From Pseudomonadota bacterium (lineage in GTDB: Bacteria > Desulfobacterota > Desulfuromonadia > Geobacterales > Pseudopelobacteraceae): DNA of 64,000 nt. Every line of letters starts with the position of its first letter. Within the stretch, counting starts at the first letter, position 1. The notes under the pieces are model-generated. The model saw only the letters and a list, made by a program, of their open reading frames with translations. It had not been told where the DNA came from and made no database searches. Below, in pieces: positions 22,751-32,388 of the stretch. The position numbers and the translations under genes are program-made. The DNA is taken from the NCBI GenBank assembly GCA_019352135.1, contig JABBNX010000001.1, positions 24,750-88,749 on the forward strand. The letters run 5' to 3'.

Positions 22751-23509
22751 ATGAAAATAATTGCCGTTTATAACATCAAGGGTGGAGTCGGTAAAACGGC
22801 CACGTGCGTCAATCTGGCCTATTCCTGTGCGAAGAACGGCATGAGGACGCTTCTGTGGGATCTGGATTCACAAGGAGCCTCAAGCTATTATTTCAATGTG
22901 AAGCCCGAGGTTAAAGGCGGAACGAAGAAACTTTTTAAAACCAAGGCGATTGGCGACCTCGTTAAAGAGACTGATATCGACTGTCTGGACCTGTTGCCGG
23001 CGGATTTTTCCTATCGGCATATGGACCTGTTTCTTGATAGCGAGAAGAAACCTAAAAAACGGATGAGCGAATTTTTAAGCCGCTTTGAAGATGATTATGA
23101 TGTCCTGTTTCTGGATTGTCCCCCCAGCTTTTCTCTGGTGTCGGAAAACGTTTTTAACTCGGCTGACGTCATGCTGGTGCCGCTCATTCCAACAACGCTG
23201 TCATTGCGGACCTACGGCCAGATTCTGGATTATGTCAGCGAGCACAAGAAACTTACCCTCAAGCTGATGCCGTTCTTTTCAATGGTGGACAGGCGCAAAA
23301 AACTCCACCTTGAGACCATGGAAACAGGCCAGACCGATATCAAAGGGTTGTTGCGCACAACCATCCCGTATCTTTCAATTATTGAGTATATGGGAGTAAA
23401 AAGAGCACCGGTCGGCGTCTTTGCACCAAAAAATCAGGCAACGGAACTATTCGACCAGCTTTGGACGGAGGTCGTTCTTCGAGCGAAGCTGAGCGGCGGG
23501 AATGAATAA
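22751..23509 (+). CDS. ParA/Soj-family ATPase (orphan)
   Basis: 252 aa; deviant Walker A KGGVGKTATCVNLAY, DLDSQGASSYYF, DVLFLDCPPSFSLVSENVFNSADVMLVPLIPT. Confidence 0.9.
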   Translation: MKIIAVYNIKGGVGKTATCVNLAYSCAKNGMRTLLWDLDSQGASSYYFNVKPEVKGGTKKLFKTKAIGDLVKETDIDCLDLLPADFSYRHMDLFLDSEKKPKKRMSEFLSRFEDDYDVLFLDCPPSFSLVSENVFNSADVMLVPLIPTTLSLRTYGQILDYVSEHKKLTLKLMPFFSMVDRRKKLHLETMETGQTDIKGLLRTTIPYLSIIEYMGVKRAPVGVFAPKNQATELFDQLWTEVVLRAKLSGGNE

Positions 23510-23559
23510 AAATTCTCAAGTGCAATAACTCTGCAGAGTCGGTTAAAAAGGGGCACGAC

Positions 23560-23751
23560 ATGTATATTGCCAGAGACAAAAATAGCGAGCTTTATCTTTT
23601 TAGCGAACTCCCGAGCCAGGGGAACGAGTGCTGGTGGGCTCCGTCAGGAGTCGACGGCACCTATCTTCGTCTCGAAAAATCATTATATCCGGACGTTACC
23701 TGGGATTCCGGGCCCTTGAAGGTGGAGTTGTCGACTGTCAAGCCCGGGTGA
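23560..23751 (+). CDS. Small hypothetical protein
   Basis: 63-aa ORF on the same strand downstream of parA. Confidence 0.45.
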   Translation: MYIARDKNSELYLFSELPSQGNECWWAPSGVDGTYLRLEKSLYPDVTWDSGPLKVELSTVKPG

Positions 23752-23997
23752 GAATGTTACGAAAGGCTCCTCGTGTTGAGTAAGGGTGTCTGTGGGCGTC
23801 CACATGCACCGATCCGTCACCTGATTGTATGAAAATTTACATGATTGTAACACTACGCTGATGAGAACAGTGTTACATACGAGCGGGTATTCATTAGGAT
23901 ACATTTTTACCATCATTTATCAGGCTGGTGCCGATGTTGTAAATCTATGCATCCACATAACGCGACATAGGGTCTTAAACTCAACAGGGAGGCTGCA

Positions 23998-24291
23998 ATG
24001 AGCAAAAAGGAAAAAGCGGAGTTTGCGTTGGCTGATGATTTAAAGGCGATGGTTGTACTGGTTCCCACGCTGAACTCTTTTATTAAAGTGCATAAGGAGA
24101 TCGCAGCCGGGTATCAAAAGTACCGCAAAAACGGCGGTGAGGCGATCCCTGGTATTGAGAAGCATCTGGGCATCAAGGAGCAGGAGAGTGTAGTCCCAGT
24201 GAAGAAAAAGAAAGCCGCTGCGACAACAAATGCCACGGTTCCTACAGAAGATGCTGAGGCAAAAAAAACCAAGAAGAAAGTAAAAAAGTAA
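23998..24291 (+). CDS. Small protein with Lys/Ala-rich C-terminal tail
   Basis: 97 aa; ggagg RBS; tail VKKKKAAATTNATVPTEDAEAKKTKKKVKK; followed by a terminator. Confidence 0.65.
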   Translation: MSKKEKAEFALADDLKAMVVLVPTLNSFIKVHKEIAAGYQKYRKNGGEAIPGIEKHLGIKEQESVVPVKKKKAAATTNATVPTEDAEAKKTKKKVKK

Positions 24292-24375
24292 ATAATCTGG
24301 TGGGAATATCGAGAGAAATAACTCCGGATTCCGGGTGATCGTTTTCAGGACGGTTACATGATCCACGAATGTGCA

Positions 24376-24402
24376 GGGGCGGCAGTGATGCCGCCCTTTT
24401 TG
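24376..24402 (+). terminator. Rho-independent terminator
   Basis: ggggcggcagtgatgccgccctttttg GC stem plus T-run. Confidence 0.8.
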
Positions 24403-24495
24403 TTTGTATGGTATTTGATATGGTGATTTGATATATAAACATTCAGTAATTTTTATCAAGTCGGCAGACCGCGAGTAATCAAAGGCCCATAGATT

Positions 24496-27400
24496 ATGAA
24501 ACTCATTATTAATCCGCCTGCAAAATCCCTCAACAAAGCCTACCTCAAACAAAGCCTCAAGCGCGATCAGATTGAACTGTTTAAGGTTAATCTGGCACGT
24601 ATGTTCGAGCGTATCCGCAGTGACGAGCACGAAGAACACCTCAAAAATATCGTTTCCGATTTTCTCAAAGATACCTGGTATAAACAGACCAACGAGATAA
24701 ATACCAGTGGTCGTACGGATTTGGCGATCCACAATGGTACTACCTCGGCTGCATCGGTCGGCGTACTGATTGAGGTTAAGCGCCCCACCAACAAAAGCGA
24801 AATGATTTCGCCAGAGCGGCCAAACGCCAAGGCACTGCACGAGCTGCTGCACTACTACATGCAGGAACGTTACATCAAGGGCAACAATGAGATCCGGCAC
24901 CTCATCATCTGTAATATCTACGAGTGGTACATCTTTGACGCGGTTGATTTTGAACATTTTTTCTTTGGCAATCAAAAACTGGTCAAAAGCTATCAGGATT
25001 GGAATGATGGCCTGCTGGTCGGCACCAGCACAGATTGGTTTTATCAGGAGATTGCCAAGCCTTTCATCGAGAAAGAACTGGACGAGATCCCCTGCACCTA
25101 TTTCGACCTGAAGGATTACGAGCGGATCATCCGCAACCCGGCCCAGCGTGAAGATAGTAAACTGATTGCCCTCTACAAGGTGTTTTCTCCACCGCACCTG
25201 CTCAAACAGACATTCACCAATGACAGCAACTCTCTTAACAAGGAATTCTACAGCGAACTTTTGCACATTCTCGGCCTAGAAGAGGTCAAGGAGAAGGGAA
25301 AGAAGCTGATCCGCCGCAAGCAAGAGGGGAGCCGCAATGACGGTTCGTTGCTGGAGAATACCTGCAACTTTCTCAAAACTCGCGGACGGCTCTCGGTTCT
25401 CTCCAACCTGCTGCAGTATGGCGCCGATGAGGACGAGCAATGTTTCAGCGTTGCTCTGGAACTCTGCATCACCTGGCTGAACCGCCTGTTGTTCCTGAAA
25501 CTGCTGGAAGGGCAGTTGATCGGCTACCACAAAGGTGATCGCAGTCATGCTTTCCTGAACAGCAGCCGAATTGGCGATTTTGACGAACTGAACGAACTCT
25601 TCTTTGAGGTGTTGGCGGTACGGGTTGATGAACGGAGCGAGTCGGTGCGCGCCAAGTTCGGCAACATTCCCTATTTGAACAGCTCCCTGTTCGAGGAAAG
25701 CGATTTGGAACGGGCTACCATGCGCATTAACGAGCTGAAAAACCGGCTCGATCTGCCGCTGCACGGTGCAACGGTATTGAAGGGGGCCAACGGCAAGCGT
25801 CTGAGCGGCAGTAAAAGCACCCTCGGCTATCTTTTCGAATTCCTCGACGCCTACGACTTTGGCGCTGAGGGCAGCGCCGATATTCAGGAACAGAACAAGA
25901 GCATCATCAACGCCTCGGTGCTCGGGCTGATCTTCGAAAAGATAAACGGCTACAAAGACGGTTCCTTCTTCACCCCCGGCTTCATCACTATGTACATCTG
26001 CCGCGAAACTATCCGCCGCGCAGTGGTGCGAACGTTCAACGAAACATACGGCTGGAGTTGTTCAAGTCTCACGGAACTGCACAACGACCTCTACCGTCAA
26101 CGCGTTCCGCTGAACGAGGCAAATACACTGGTAAATAGCCTCAAAATATGCGATCCGGCGGTCGGTTCTGGGCATTTTCTCGTCTCGGCGTTGAACGAGA
26201 TCATAGCAATCAAGAGCGGGTTGCGCATACTTGCCGACAGTGACGGCAAGCTGTTGCGCTGTGAAGTCACCGTTGAAAACGACGAGCTGATCGTTACCGT
26301 TGATGATCTGATCTTCGAGTATCATTTCAAGGATGCTGAATCGCAAAGGGTACAGGAAACATTCTTTCACGAAAAAGAGACCATCATTGAAAACTGCCTG
26401 TTCGGTGTGGATATCAACCCCAAGTCGGTTGCCATCTGCCGTTTGCGCTTGTGGATCGAACTGCTGAAGAACGCCTATTACCGGCGCGGTAGCGATCAAT
26501 TAGAAACGCTCCCCAACATCGACATCAACATCAAGTGCGGCAATTCGCTGGTCAGTCGCTTCGCCATCAGCGGCAATCCCAATATACCGGCAGCAAACCG
26601 CAGGAAGTTGAAAGAATTGACCGACAGGTATCGGGGGCTTGTGTGGGATTATAAGCAATCACCAAGTAACAAGGGTGTGCTGCGCAAAGAGATTGAAAAC
26701 CTCAAGCATTCACTGGAAAATTTCGGCCTTCCCAACGACAAGGACTTGAAGTCGTTGTGGTTGAAAAAGGAAGAATTGTCGGTAATGACGTTGTTCGGCT
26801 TTAGTAAGGAAGAAACGGAGAAACGACAAAAGCTTCATGAACAGTTGACTGCTCTGGAGCAGCGCTTTGCGGAGAAGGAAAAGCTTGTTTATCATAACGC
26901 CTTTGAATGGCGTTTCGAGTTTCCAGAGGTGCTCGATGATGCAGGGGACTTTGTCGGGTTCGATGCCATTATCGGTAATCCGCCGTACATCCGGCAGGAG
27001 GCTATCAAAGATCAAAAACCGGCGTTTATGGAGATGTTTGGCGCCTTTTATTGCGGCACGGCGGATATATACACGTACTTCTACAAAGCTGGTCTGAACC
27101 TGCTGAAGACTGGTGCCACTCTCTGCTACATCGCCCCCAACAAGTTCATGCGCGCCGGATACGGTAAAAACACAAGGGAACTGTTAACGACCCAGGCAAC
27201 ACCTTTGATGGTGCTGGATTTTGGCGATCTGCCGATCTTTGATGAGGCGACGACGTATCCTTCAATTGTGATGGTGGAGAAAACACAAACCAACCCCCCT
27301 AGCCCCCCTTATCAGGGGGGGACTAAATGTGCAGCCAGGTTTGCTCCCTCCCTTGATAAGGGGAGGGCCGGGGAGGGGTTAGATTTTTTCACCGCCACGT

Positions 27401-28338
27401 TCACTCACTTCGATCAGCTGTCCCGTTTTGACGAAACCCTCGCAACCATAGGTTTCACCATGCCGGTTGCGGCCCTAAGGGGTGATGGCTGGGCATTGGA
27501 ACGACCGGAAGTTATGGCTTTGATGGACAAGCTGCGCACGGTCGGCACTTCGCTGGGGGAGTATGTGAATGGCAAGTTTTACTATGGTATTAAGACCGGA
27601 TTAAACGAAGCATTCGTTGTCGATGAAGAGACAAAAGACCGATTGATTGCCGAAGACCCGAAAAGCGCGGAGGTCATCAAGCCGTGGCAGCGAGGGCGTG
27701 ATATCAAAAAGTGGCAAGCGGAGTGGGCAAATCTGTATATCATTGCCATTGCCAGCAGCGGCAACAGGGAATGGCCCTGGTCACTGGAAACATCCGAAGC
27801 AACCGCACGACCGTTGTTTGAACAAACGTATCCTGCTGTACACAAACATCTTTCTCAATGGGAAACAGGGCTCAAAAAACGGGATGACAAAGGCAGATTT
27901 TGGTGGGAGCTGCGGGCATGTGCTTATTACGAGGAATTTCTTGTTTCGAAAATCATGTATCCCGACATTGCTCAGCATTCTAAATTTCTTATGGATAATA
28001 GCGGCTCGTTTTCTAGCAATACCACATACTTCATTCCAAGTTCAGACTATTGCTTACTGGGCCTTCTCAATTCAAGGCTGTTATGGTGGTTCTACGGATC
28101 AATAACTTCGTCCATACAGGGCGGCTTTGTTCGCTATTTTTCACAATACATGGAACAACTCCCCATCCCACCCGCCACCGACGCCCAAAAAAAACCCCTC
28201 ATCGAGCTAGTCCAGAAAATCCTCGCCGCTCCCGACAGCCCCGATGTGCCGCAGCTCGAAGCCGAAATCGACCGGCTTGTGTATGAGCTCTACAACCTGA
28301 CCGAAGAGGAAATAGCGGTGGTGGAGGCGGGAAGATGA
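24496..28338 (+). CDS. Type IIG-like restriction-modification protein (PD-(D/E)XK-like N-terminus plus Eco57I-class N6 MTase plus TaqI-like specificity region)
   Basis: 1280 aa; GRTDLAI...GVLIEVKRP nuclease-like motif; DPAVGSGHFLVSALNE (motif I); IIGNPPYIRQE (motif IV NPPY); KPWQRGRDIKKW specificity-region start. Confidence 0.88.
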   Translation: MKLIINPPAKSLNKAYLKQSLKRDQIELFKVNLARMFERIRSDEHEEHLKNIVSDFLKDTWYKQTNEINTSGRTDLAIHNGTTSAASVGVLIEVKRPTNKSEMISPERPNAKALHELLHYYMQERYIKGNNEIRHLIICNIYEWYIFDAVDFEHFFFGNQKLVKSYQDWNDGLLVGTSTDWFYQEIAKPFIEKELDEIPCTYFDLKDYERIIRNPAQREDSKLIALYKVFSPPHLLKQTFTNDSNSLNKEFYSELLHILGLEEVKEKGKKLIRRKQEGSRNDGSLLENTCNFLKTRGRLSVLSNLLQYGADEDEQCFSVALELCITWLNRLLFLKLLEGQLIGYHKGDRSHAFLNSSRIGDFDELNELFFEVLAVRVDERSESVRAKFGNIPYLNSSLFEESDLERATMRINELKNRLDLPLHGATVLKGANGKRLSGSKSTLGYLFEFLDAYDFGAEGSADIQEQNKSIINASVLGLIFEKINGYKDGSFFTPGFITMYICRETIRRAVVRTFNETYGWSCSSLTELHNDLYRQRVPLNEANTLVNSLKICDPAVGSGHFLVSALNEIIAIKSGLRILADSDGKLLRCEVTVENDELIVTVDDLIFEYHFKDAESQRVQETFFHEKETIIENCLFGVDINPKSVAICRLRLWIELLKNAYYRRGSDQLETLPNIDINIKCGNSLVSRFAISGNPNIPAANRRKLKELTDRYRGLVWDYKQSPSNKGVLRKEIENLKHSLENFGLPNDKDLKSLWLKKEELSVMTLFGFSKEETEKRQKLHEQLTALEQRFAEKEKLVYHNAFEWRFEFPEVLDDAGDFVGFDAIIGNPPYIRQEAIKDQKPAFMEMFGAFYCGTADIYTYFYKAGLNLLKTGATLCYIAPNKFMRAGYGKNTRELLTTQATPLMVLDFGDLPIFDEATTYPSIVMVEKTQTNPPSPPYQGGTKCAARFAPSLDKGRAGEGLDFFTATFTHFDQLSRFDETLATIGFTMPVAALRGDGWALERPEVMALMDKLRTVGTSLGEYVNGKFYYGIKTGLNEAFVVDEETKDRLIAEDPKSAEVIKPWQRGRDIKKWQAEWANLYIIAIASSGNREWPWSLETSEATARPLFEQTYPAVHKHLSQWETGLKKRDDKGRFWWELRACAYYEEFLVSKIMYPDIAQHSKFLMDNSGSFSSNTTYFIPSSDYCLLGLLNSRLLWWFYGSITSSIQGGFVRYFSQYMEQLPIPPATDAQKKPLIELVQKILAAPDSPDVPQLEAEIDRLVYELYNLTEEEIAVVEAGR
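27291..27381. repeat. Palindromic repeat-type element inside the RM coding sequence
   Basis: aacccccctagccccccttatcagggggg ... ccctcccttgataaggggagggccggggaggggtt imperfect inverted repeat; encodes NPPSPPYQGG...SLDKGRAGEGL. Confidence 0.75.
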
Positions 28339-29228
28339 CAAAGACAAGAACCATCAGCGTCAAAGGAAATGCGATTACTGTTTCTCGCAAAGAACAGGAC
28401 GATTACATTTCACTGACTGATATTGCACGTTACAAAAACCCGAATGAGCCGATTGATATTATAAAAAACTGGTTACGGAGCCGGACGACAATTGAATTTA
28501 TTGGCCTTTGGGAACAACTGCACAACCCTGATTTTAAAGCGGTCGAATTCGACCGCTTTATGTACGAAGCAGGCAGTAACTCTTTTGTGCTTTCCCCCGG
28601 TAAATGGATAGTAACAACCAATGCAATTGGGATCACAACTAAATCAGGCAGATTTGGCGGCACTTTTGCTCACCAAGATATCGCCTTTGAATTTGCCTCC
28701 TGGGTGAGCGCCGAGTTTAAGCTGTATCTGCTGAAAGAGTTTCAGCGGCTGAAGCATGAGGAATATGACCAGAAAAAGCTGGAATGGAGCGTGTCTCGTA
28801 CAATAGCCAAGGTCAATTACCTGATTCATACCGACGCTATAAAAGAAAACCTGATTCCGCCAGATCTTCAGAAATCGAAACAGAAATTTATCTATGCTGA
28901 TGAAGCCGACCTGCTGAATTTGGCTCTGTTCGGTCAAACCGCCCTGATCTGGAAAGCCGAGCATCCTAAACTGAAAGGGAATATGCGTGATTATGCAACA
29001 TTGGAACAGTTAGTGGTCCTTTCCAATCTTGAAAGTCTCAATGCCGAATTGATTAAAATGCAGATGACTGCCGAGGAACGATTGCAGAAGTTAAACAATA
29101 CTGCAATTGATCAGATGAAGGTGCTGATTTTAAATAAAACAATGAAGGCATTGCGGCCCGTTGAGCGTAAACTGTCGACGGGTGAGAAAATTGTTGTAGA
29201 TGGAAGTGCCATAGGAAAAAAACAATGA
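28335..29228 (+). CDS. KilA-N domain-containing protein
   Basis: 297 aa; DDYISLTDIARYKNPNEPIDIIKNWLRSRTTIEFIGLWEQLHNPDF, GRFGGTFAHQDIAFEFASWVSAEFKLYLLKEF; ATGA overlap with the RM gene. Confidence 0.88.
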   Translation: MTKTRTISVKGNAITVSRKEQDDYISLTDIARYKNPNEPIDIIKNWLRSRTTIEFIGLWEQLHNPDFKAVEFDRFMYEAGSNSFVLSPGKWIVTTNAIGITTKSGRFGGTFAHQDIAFEFASWVSAEFKLYLLKEFQRLKHEEYDQKKLEWSVSRTIAKVNYLIHTDAIKENLIPPDLQKSKQKFIYADEADLLNLALFGQTALIWKAEHPKLKGNMRDYATLEQLVVLSNLESLNAELIKMQMTAEERLQKLNNTAIDQMKVLILNKTMKALRPVERKLSTGEKIVVDGSAIGKKQ

Positions 29229-29390
29229 CCGCAAAAGAAATCATCAGATAAAAACGTGAAAAAATTGTAGGGATTGAGTTATCGACAATTTATCGACAAC
29301 TGAAACTTGAAGCCTCTGATGGTAAAAAATACGCCACTGACTGCACCAATACAAAAGGTCTCTTTCGCATTATCCAATCCATTTGTAACT
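29225..29390 (+). pseudogene. Decayed fragment resembling a BRO/DinD-type protein
   Basis: MTAKEIIR*KREKIVGIELSTIYRQLKLEASDGKKYATDCTNTKGLFRIIQSI; in-frame stop; the end resembles the DinD-type ...D..NT..IFRIIQSIPSPKAE segment. Confidence 0.45.
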
Positions 29391-29582
29391 TTTACCTGAA
29401 AAACAAACTCCCCAACCCCAGCGTTCGTCTCACATCCCACAGATTCATAAACAGCGCATCGAAGCGCTCATGCTCCACCTGTTCCTCTTCACGTTCCCGC
29501 TCGACAGCAATCCAGACAAAGTTCGGCACCGTTTCACGCGTATCGGGCGGTGGTCAACAGAATCATCATTCAGATACACCCA

Positions 29583-31304
29583 TTATGCCGGCAGCGGTGC
29601 AAGCCCCGGGTACACAATTTCCCGGATGGGTTCTTCATGGTTCACTCCGTACGACAACGCCTTCTCCAGGCGGAATTTTCCCACCATGGACCGCAGGTCA
29701 GTGGCCATGGTGTTCAGTCCGGATGCCGCCGTGGCAAATTCCTGTGTTCCGTCGGCATTTGCGGCAATTGTTACGGTCACGCGATGAATATTTGTTGAAA
29801 TTTCGTAGATTGAAGCGCTTTGCTCCTCGGCCGCCGTGGCGATCTGGCCGACCTCGGAGGAGATCAGGCTGATGGAATCGGTAATGGTCTGGAGAGCATC
29901 GCCCGTTCTGACCATCATCCGTGTCCCTTCTTCAACTTCATCGACACCGTTGCCCATGGCCGCGATTGCACGGTTTGTTTCTGACTGTATTGCCTGGATC
30001 ATGGCAGAAATCTCTTTGGTTGCCGCAGTTGTTCGTGACGCAAGGGCGCGCACCTCATCGGCAACCACCGCGAACCCCCGGCCGTGTTCACCGGCGCGGG
30101 CTGCTTCGATAGCAGCATTCAAGGCGAGCAGGTTTGTCTGATCGGCGATGGAGTCGATGGTGGAGGTGATCTCTTCAATCTGGTCCGATTTCTGTCCCAA
30201 TTGAGCGATAACCTTTGATGTTTCCCGGACATGGTCGCCGATACGTTGCATGGAGTGTATCGATTCGGTCATGAGTTGCTGCCCCTGGGTAATGCCGTCG
30301 TGCGCCTGAGATATATTTCCCGCAGCCGTGGAGCAGTTGCGGGCGATTTCTGATGCCGTCTGATTCATCTCCTCGCTCGATGCCGATACGGTATGGATTT
30401 GGGCCGAGGCACCCTCGGCCCTCTGCACCATTGATTCAATCGTGTGGTTGAGTCTTCCGGATGCCGAGGTCAGTTCGTGCGAGTCGTCAGCGATCCTCGT
30501 GATTACTGAACGGAGGGTATCGGCCATACGATCGATATTGTGTGCAAAGAGATGGAGCTCGTTGCGTGATTTCGGAGGGTAATTGGCGGCCACGGCGGCA
30601 GTCAGATTTCCCTCGGCGATGGACTCCACCGCGTCGGAAAGTTGTGTGAGCGTGCGGGTGATGCCTTTGGAGAGGATATAGCCCACGATAAGTGACCCCA
30701 CCGCGCCTGCGATGAGCAACAGGATGTTGACGGAGAGAGCCATGCGTGCCGAAGTGCTGTTGTTAGTGTACCTGGCGAGGGCCTGGGCCTTGTTGAGGGC
30801 GATGATCTTGGCGATATTCCCGTCGATCCTGTCGACGACTTCGGAGGCGACATTGCGCTCGATGTTGGCGGCTTCGTCACGGCGGTCGGACATGGCAAGC
30901 TCTATCGTCTTCTGTCTGAAACTGTCATACAGCTTCAGGTCATCGGTGATCTGCTTGTGGAGTGCCACCGCTTCGGGTGAATGATTGGACTGGATGAAGG
31001 CGGCCAGGCTCTTGTCAACCTTATCATTAACCTGCTTGAGCTTTTCCAGATGTGCATTCTGTTCCTGGGGCGACAGGTCAATGACGATATCCCGCAGCAG
31101 ATAGCGGCTGGTCTGGTAGCCGTTGACCGCATCGGTCAGGTCGCTGATGGGAACGATGTTGGAAGTATACATGAGTGAACCGCGCTTGGTGACCTCCCAG
31201 ATCACCCCGGTAGAATACACCCCGCAAATGATCGCGACACAGGCGACAATCAGAAACCCCGTCAGTATTTTCGTGCCGATGCTTAATGTGTGGTACCGGT
31301 TCAT
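29583..31304 (-). CDS. Methyl-accepting chemotaxis protein
   Basis: 573 aa from [17 protein letters not shown]; 4HB-like sensor, HAMP, conserved hairpin [37 protein letters not shown]. Confidence 0.93.
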   Translation of the reverse strand: MNRYHTLSIGTKILTGFLIVACVAIICGVYSTGVIWEVTKRGSLMYTSNIVPISDLTDAVNGYQTSRYLLRDIVIDLSPQEQNAHLEKLKQVNDKVDKSLAAFIQSNHSPEAVALHKQITDDLKLYDSFRQKTIELAMSDRRDEAANIERNVASEVVDRIDGNIAKIIALNKAQALARYTNNSTSARMALSVNILLLIAGAVGSLIVGYILSKGITRTLTQLSDAVESIAEGNLTAAVAANYPPKSRNELHLFAHNIDRMADTLRSVITRIADDSHELTSASGRLNHTIESMVQRAEGASAQIHTVSASSEEMNQTASEIARNCSTAAGNISQAHDGITQGQQLMTESIHSMQRIGDHVRETSKVIAQLGQKSDQIEEITSTIDSIADQTNLLALNAAIEAARAGEHGRGFAVVADEVRALASRTTAATKEISAMIQAIQSETNRAIAAMGNGVDEVEEGTRMMVRTGDALQTITDSISLISSEVGQIATAAEEQSASIYEISTNIHRVTVTIAANADGTQEFATAASGLNTMATDLRSMVGKFRLEKALSYGVNHEEPIREIVYPGLAPLPA

Positions 31305-31741
31305 ATGTTTCTCCCTTTCGCATGGCGCCCATGCCTTCTGTATGCTGTTTCGCTGTCCGGATACACCCCGTACGGGATAAAAATGAATAAATGGTCTTTT
31401 ATTCGTTGGCTGCGCGGAAGATAGCACGCTCGTGTTACGCTTCCGTGTCGCTGCCGTTAACTCTTTGCAAAATGTTGTTGGCGGACGTGGCCACATGATC
31501 GACAACGGAGGTGTCAAGCAGAATTCATATACAACTGTAACGGCGCAATCCGGTAATATTTTAAGCAAAAACAGCATGTTGTAATATGTAGGGATGGTTA
31601 CAGAAAATTAACCGTCTTGGAACCCTATCGTAATATCGCTTGTGGTAGAAGCGTGTCAGGACGTTAAAACTGGATTTTGTGAAGATAACGGTACAGTGCC
31701 CTGGAAACCTGTTGACATTGATCTGCTGAGGATAGTCGTTC

Positions 31742-32086
31742 ATGCAATATGCAACGATCAACAAACTGAAACCTCTTCTGTTACTGCTGCTCGCCTTGCT
31801 GAATCTGCAGTTCGGCATTGTCTTGCTCCATCATCATTACAACGATTCATTCTATGATCATACAGACCCCACTCACCATATTTGCACGAACCCTCCCACA
31901 CTGACCAAATGGGGTGTGACGACCGGCAGCCACACTTTCCCGTCATACCATCCTGTCCTGCTGATTGCCGCTGCCCGTATTGCCGCCCCAGACTGCCTTA
32001 TTCTTGGACGCATTTGTCCAAAAACCTCTATTGCACCCTCTTATCAGCCAATCACGTCATTCCCTACTCGCGCTTCACCGGCATAA
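31742..32086 (+). CDS. Small His-rich putative membrane/exported protein
   Basis: 114 aa; hydrophobic N-terminus then LLHHHYNDSFYDHTDPTHHICTN. Confidence 0.45.
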   Translation: MQYATINKLKPLLLLLLALLNLQFGIVLLHHHYNDSFYDHTDPTHHICTNPPTLTKWGVTTGSHTFPSYHPVLLIAAARIAAPDCLILGRICPKTSIAPSYQPITSFPTRASPA

Positions 32087-32388
32087 CGTCTCCTATCCGA
32101 AAAAACAGCTGCGTTGTACGATGTTTTCTCAACGGGATCATTGAGAAGATAATTGCGTCTTACCGGTTTTAATACGTTTTCCCTCGTACCTGTCGGAGAT
32201 GAAGCCGGCACACGGGACACAGCGCTACGCCGTGAAGTTGCCACGAGCTATGGCCGCATGTTTGGAGAAAATCTCTAGAGAAAGGAGGGAAAGCAAACAA
32301 AAATATGTGTTGATCTATCACCCGGAGTCGAAGTCGAAATTTGACGTACGTCTATCAGACAGTCATTAAACAAGGAGATATCATCATT

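Noticed and set aside
24040-25266. 408-aa minus-strand ORF
   Set aside because: Antisense to the Lys-rich gene and the RM N-terminus; composition looks like a shadow frame and no family motif is visible.
24496-28338. BREX PglX
   Set aside because: Although it is a large Eco57I-class methylase, it has an N-terminal nuclease-like region and no BrxA/B/C, PglZ or BrxL genes nearby.
32170-32300. c-di-GMP (GEMM) or cobalamin riboswitch
   Set aside because: GC-rich and stem-forming, but the conserved GEMM or B12-box core sequences are not present by eye.
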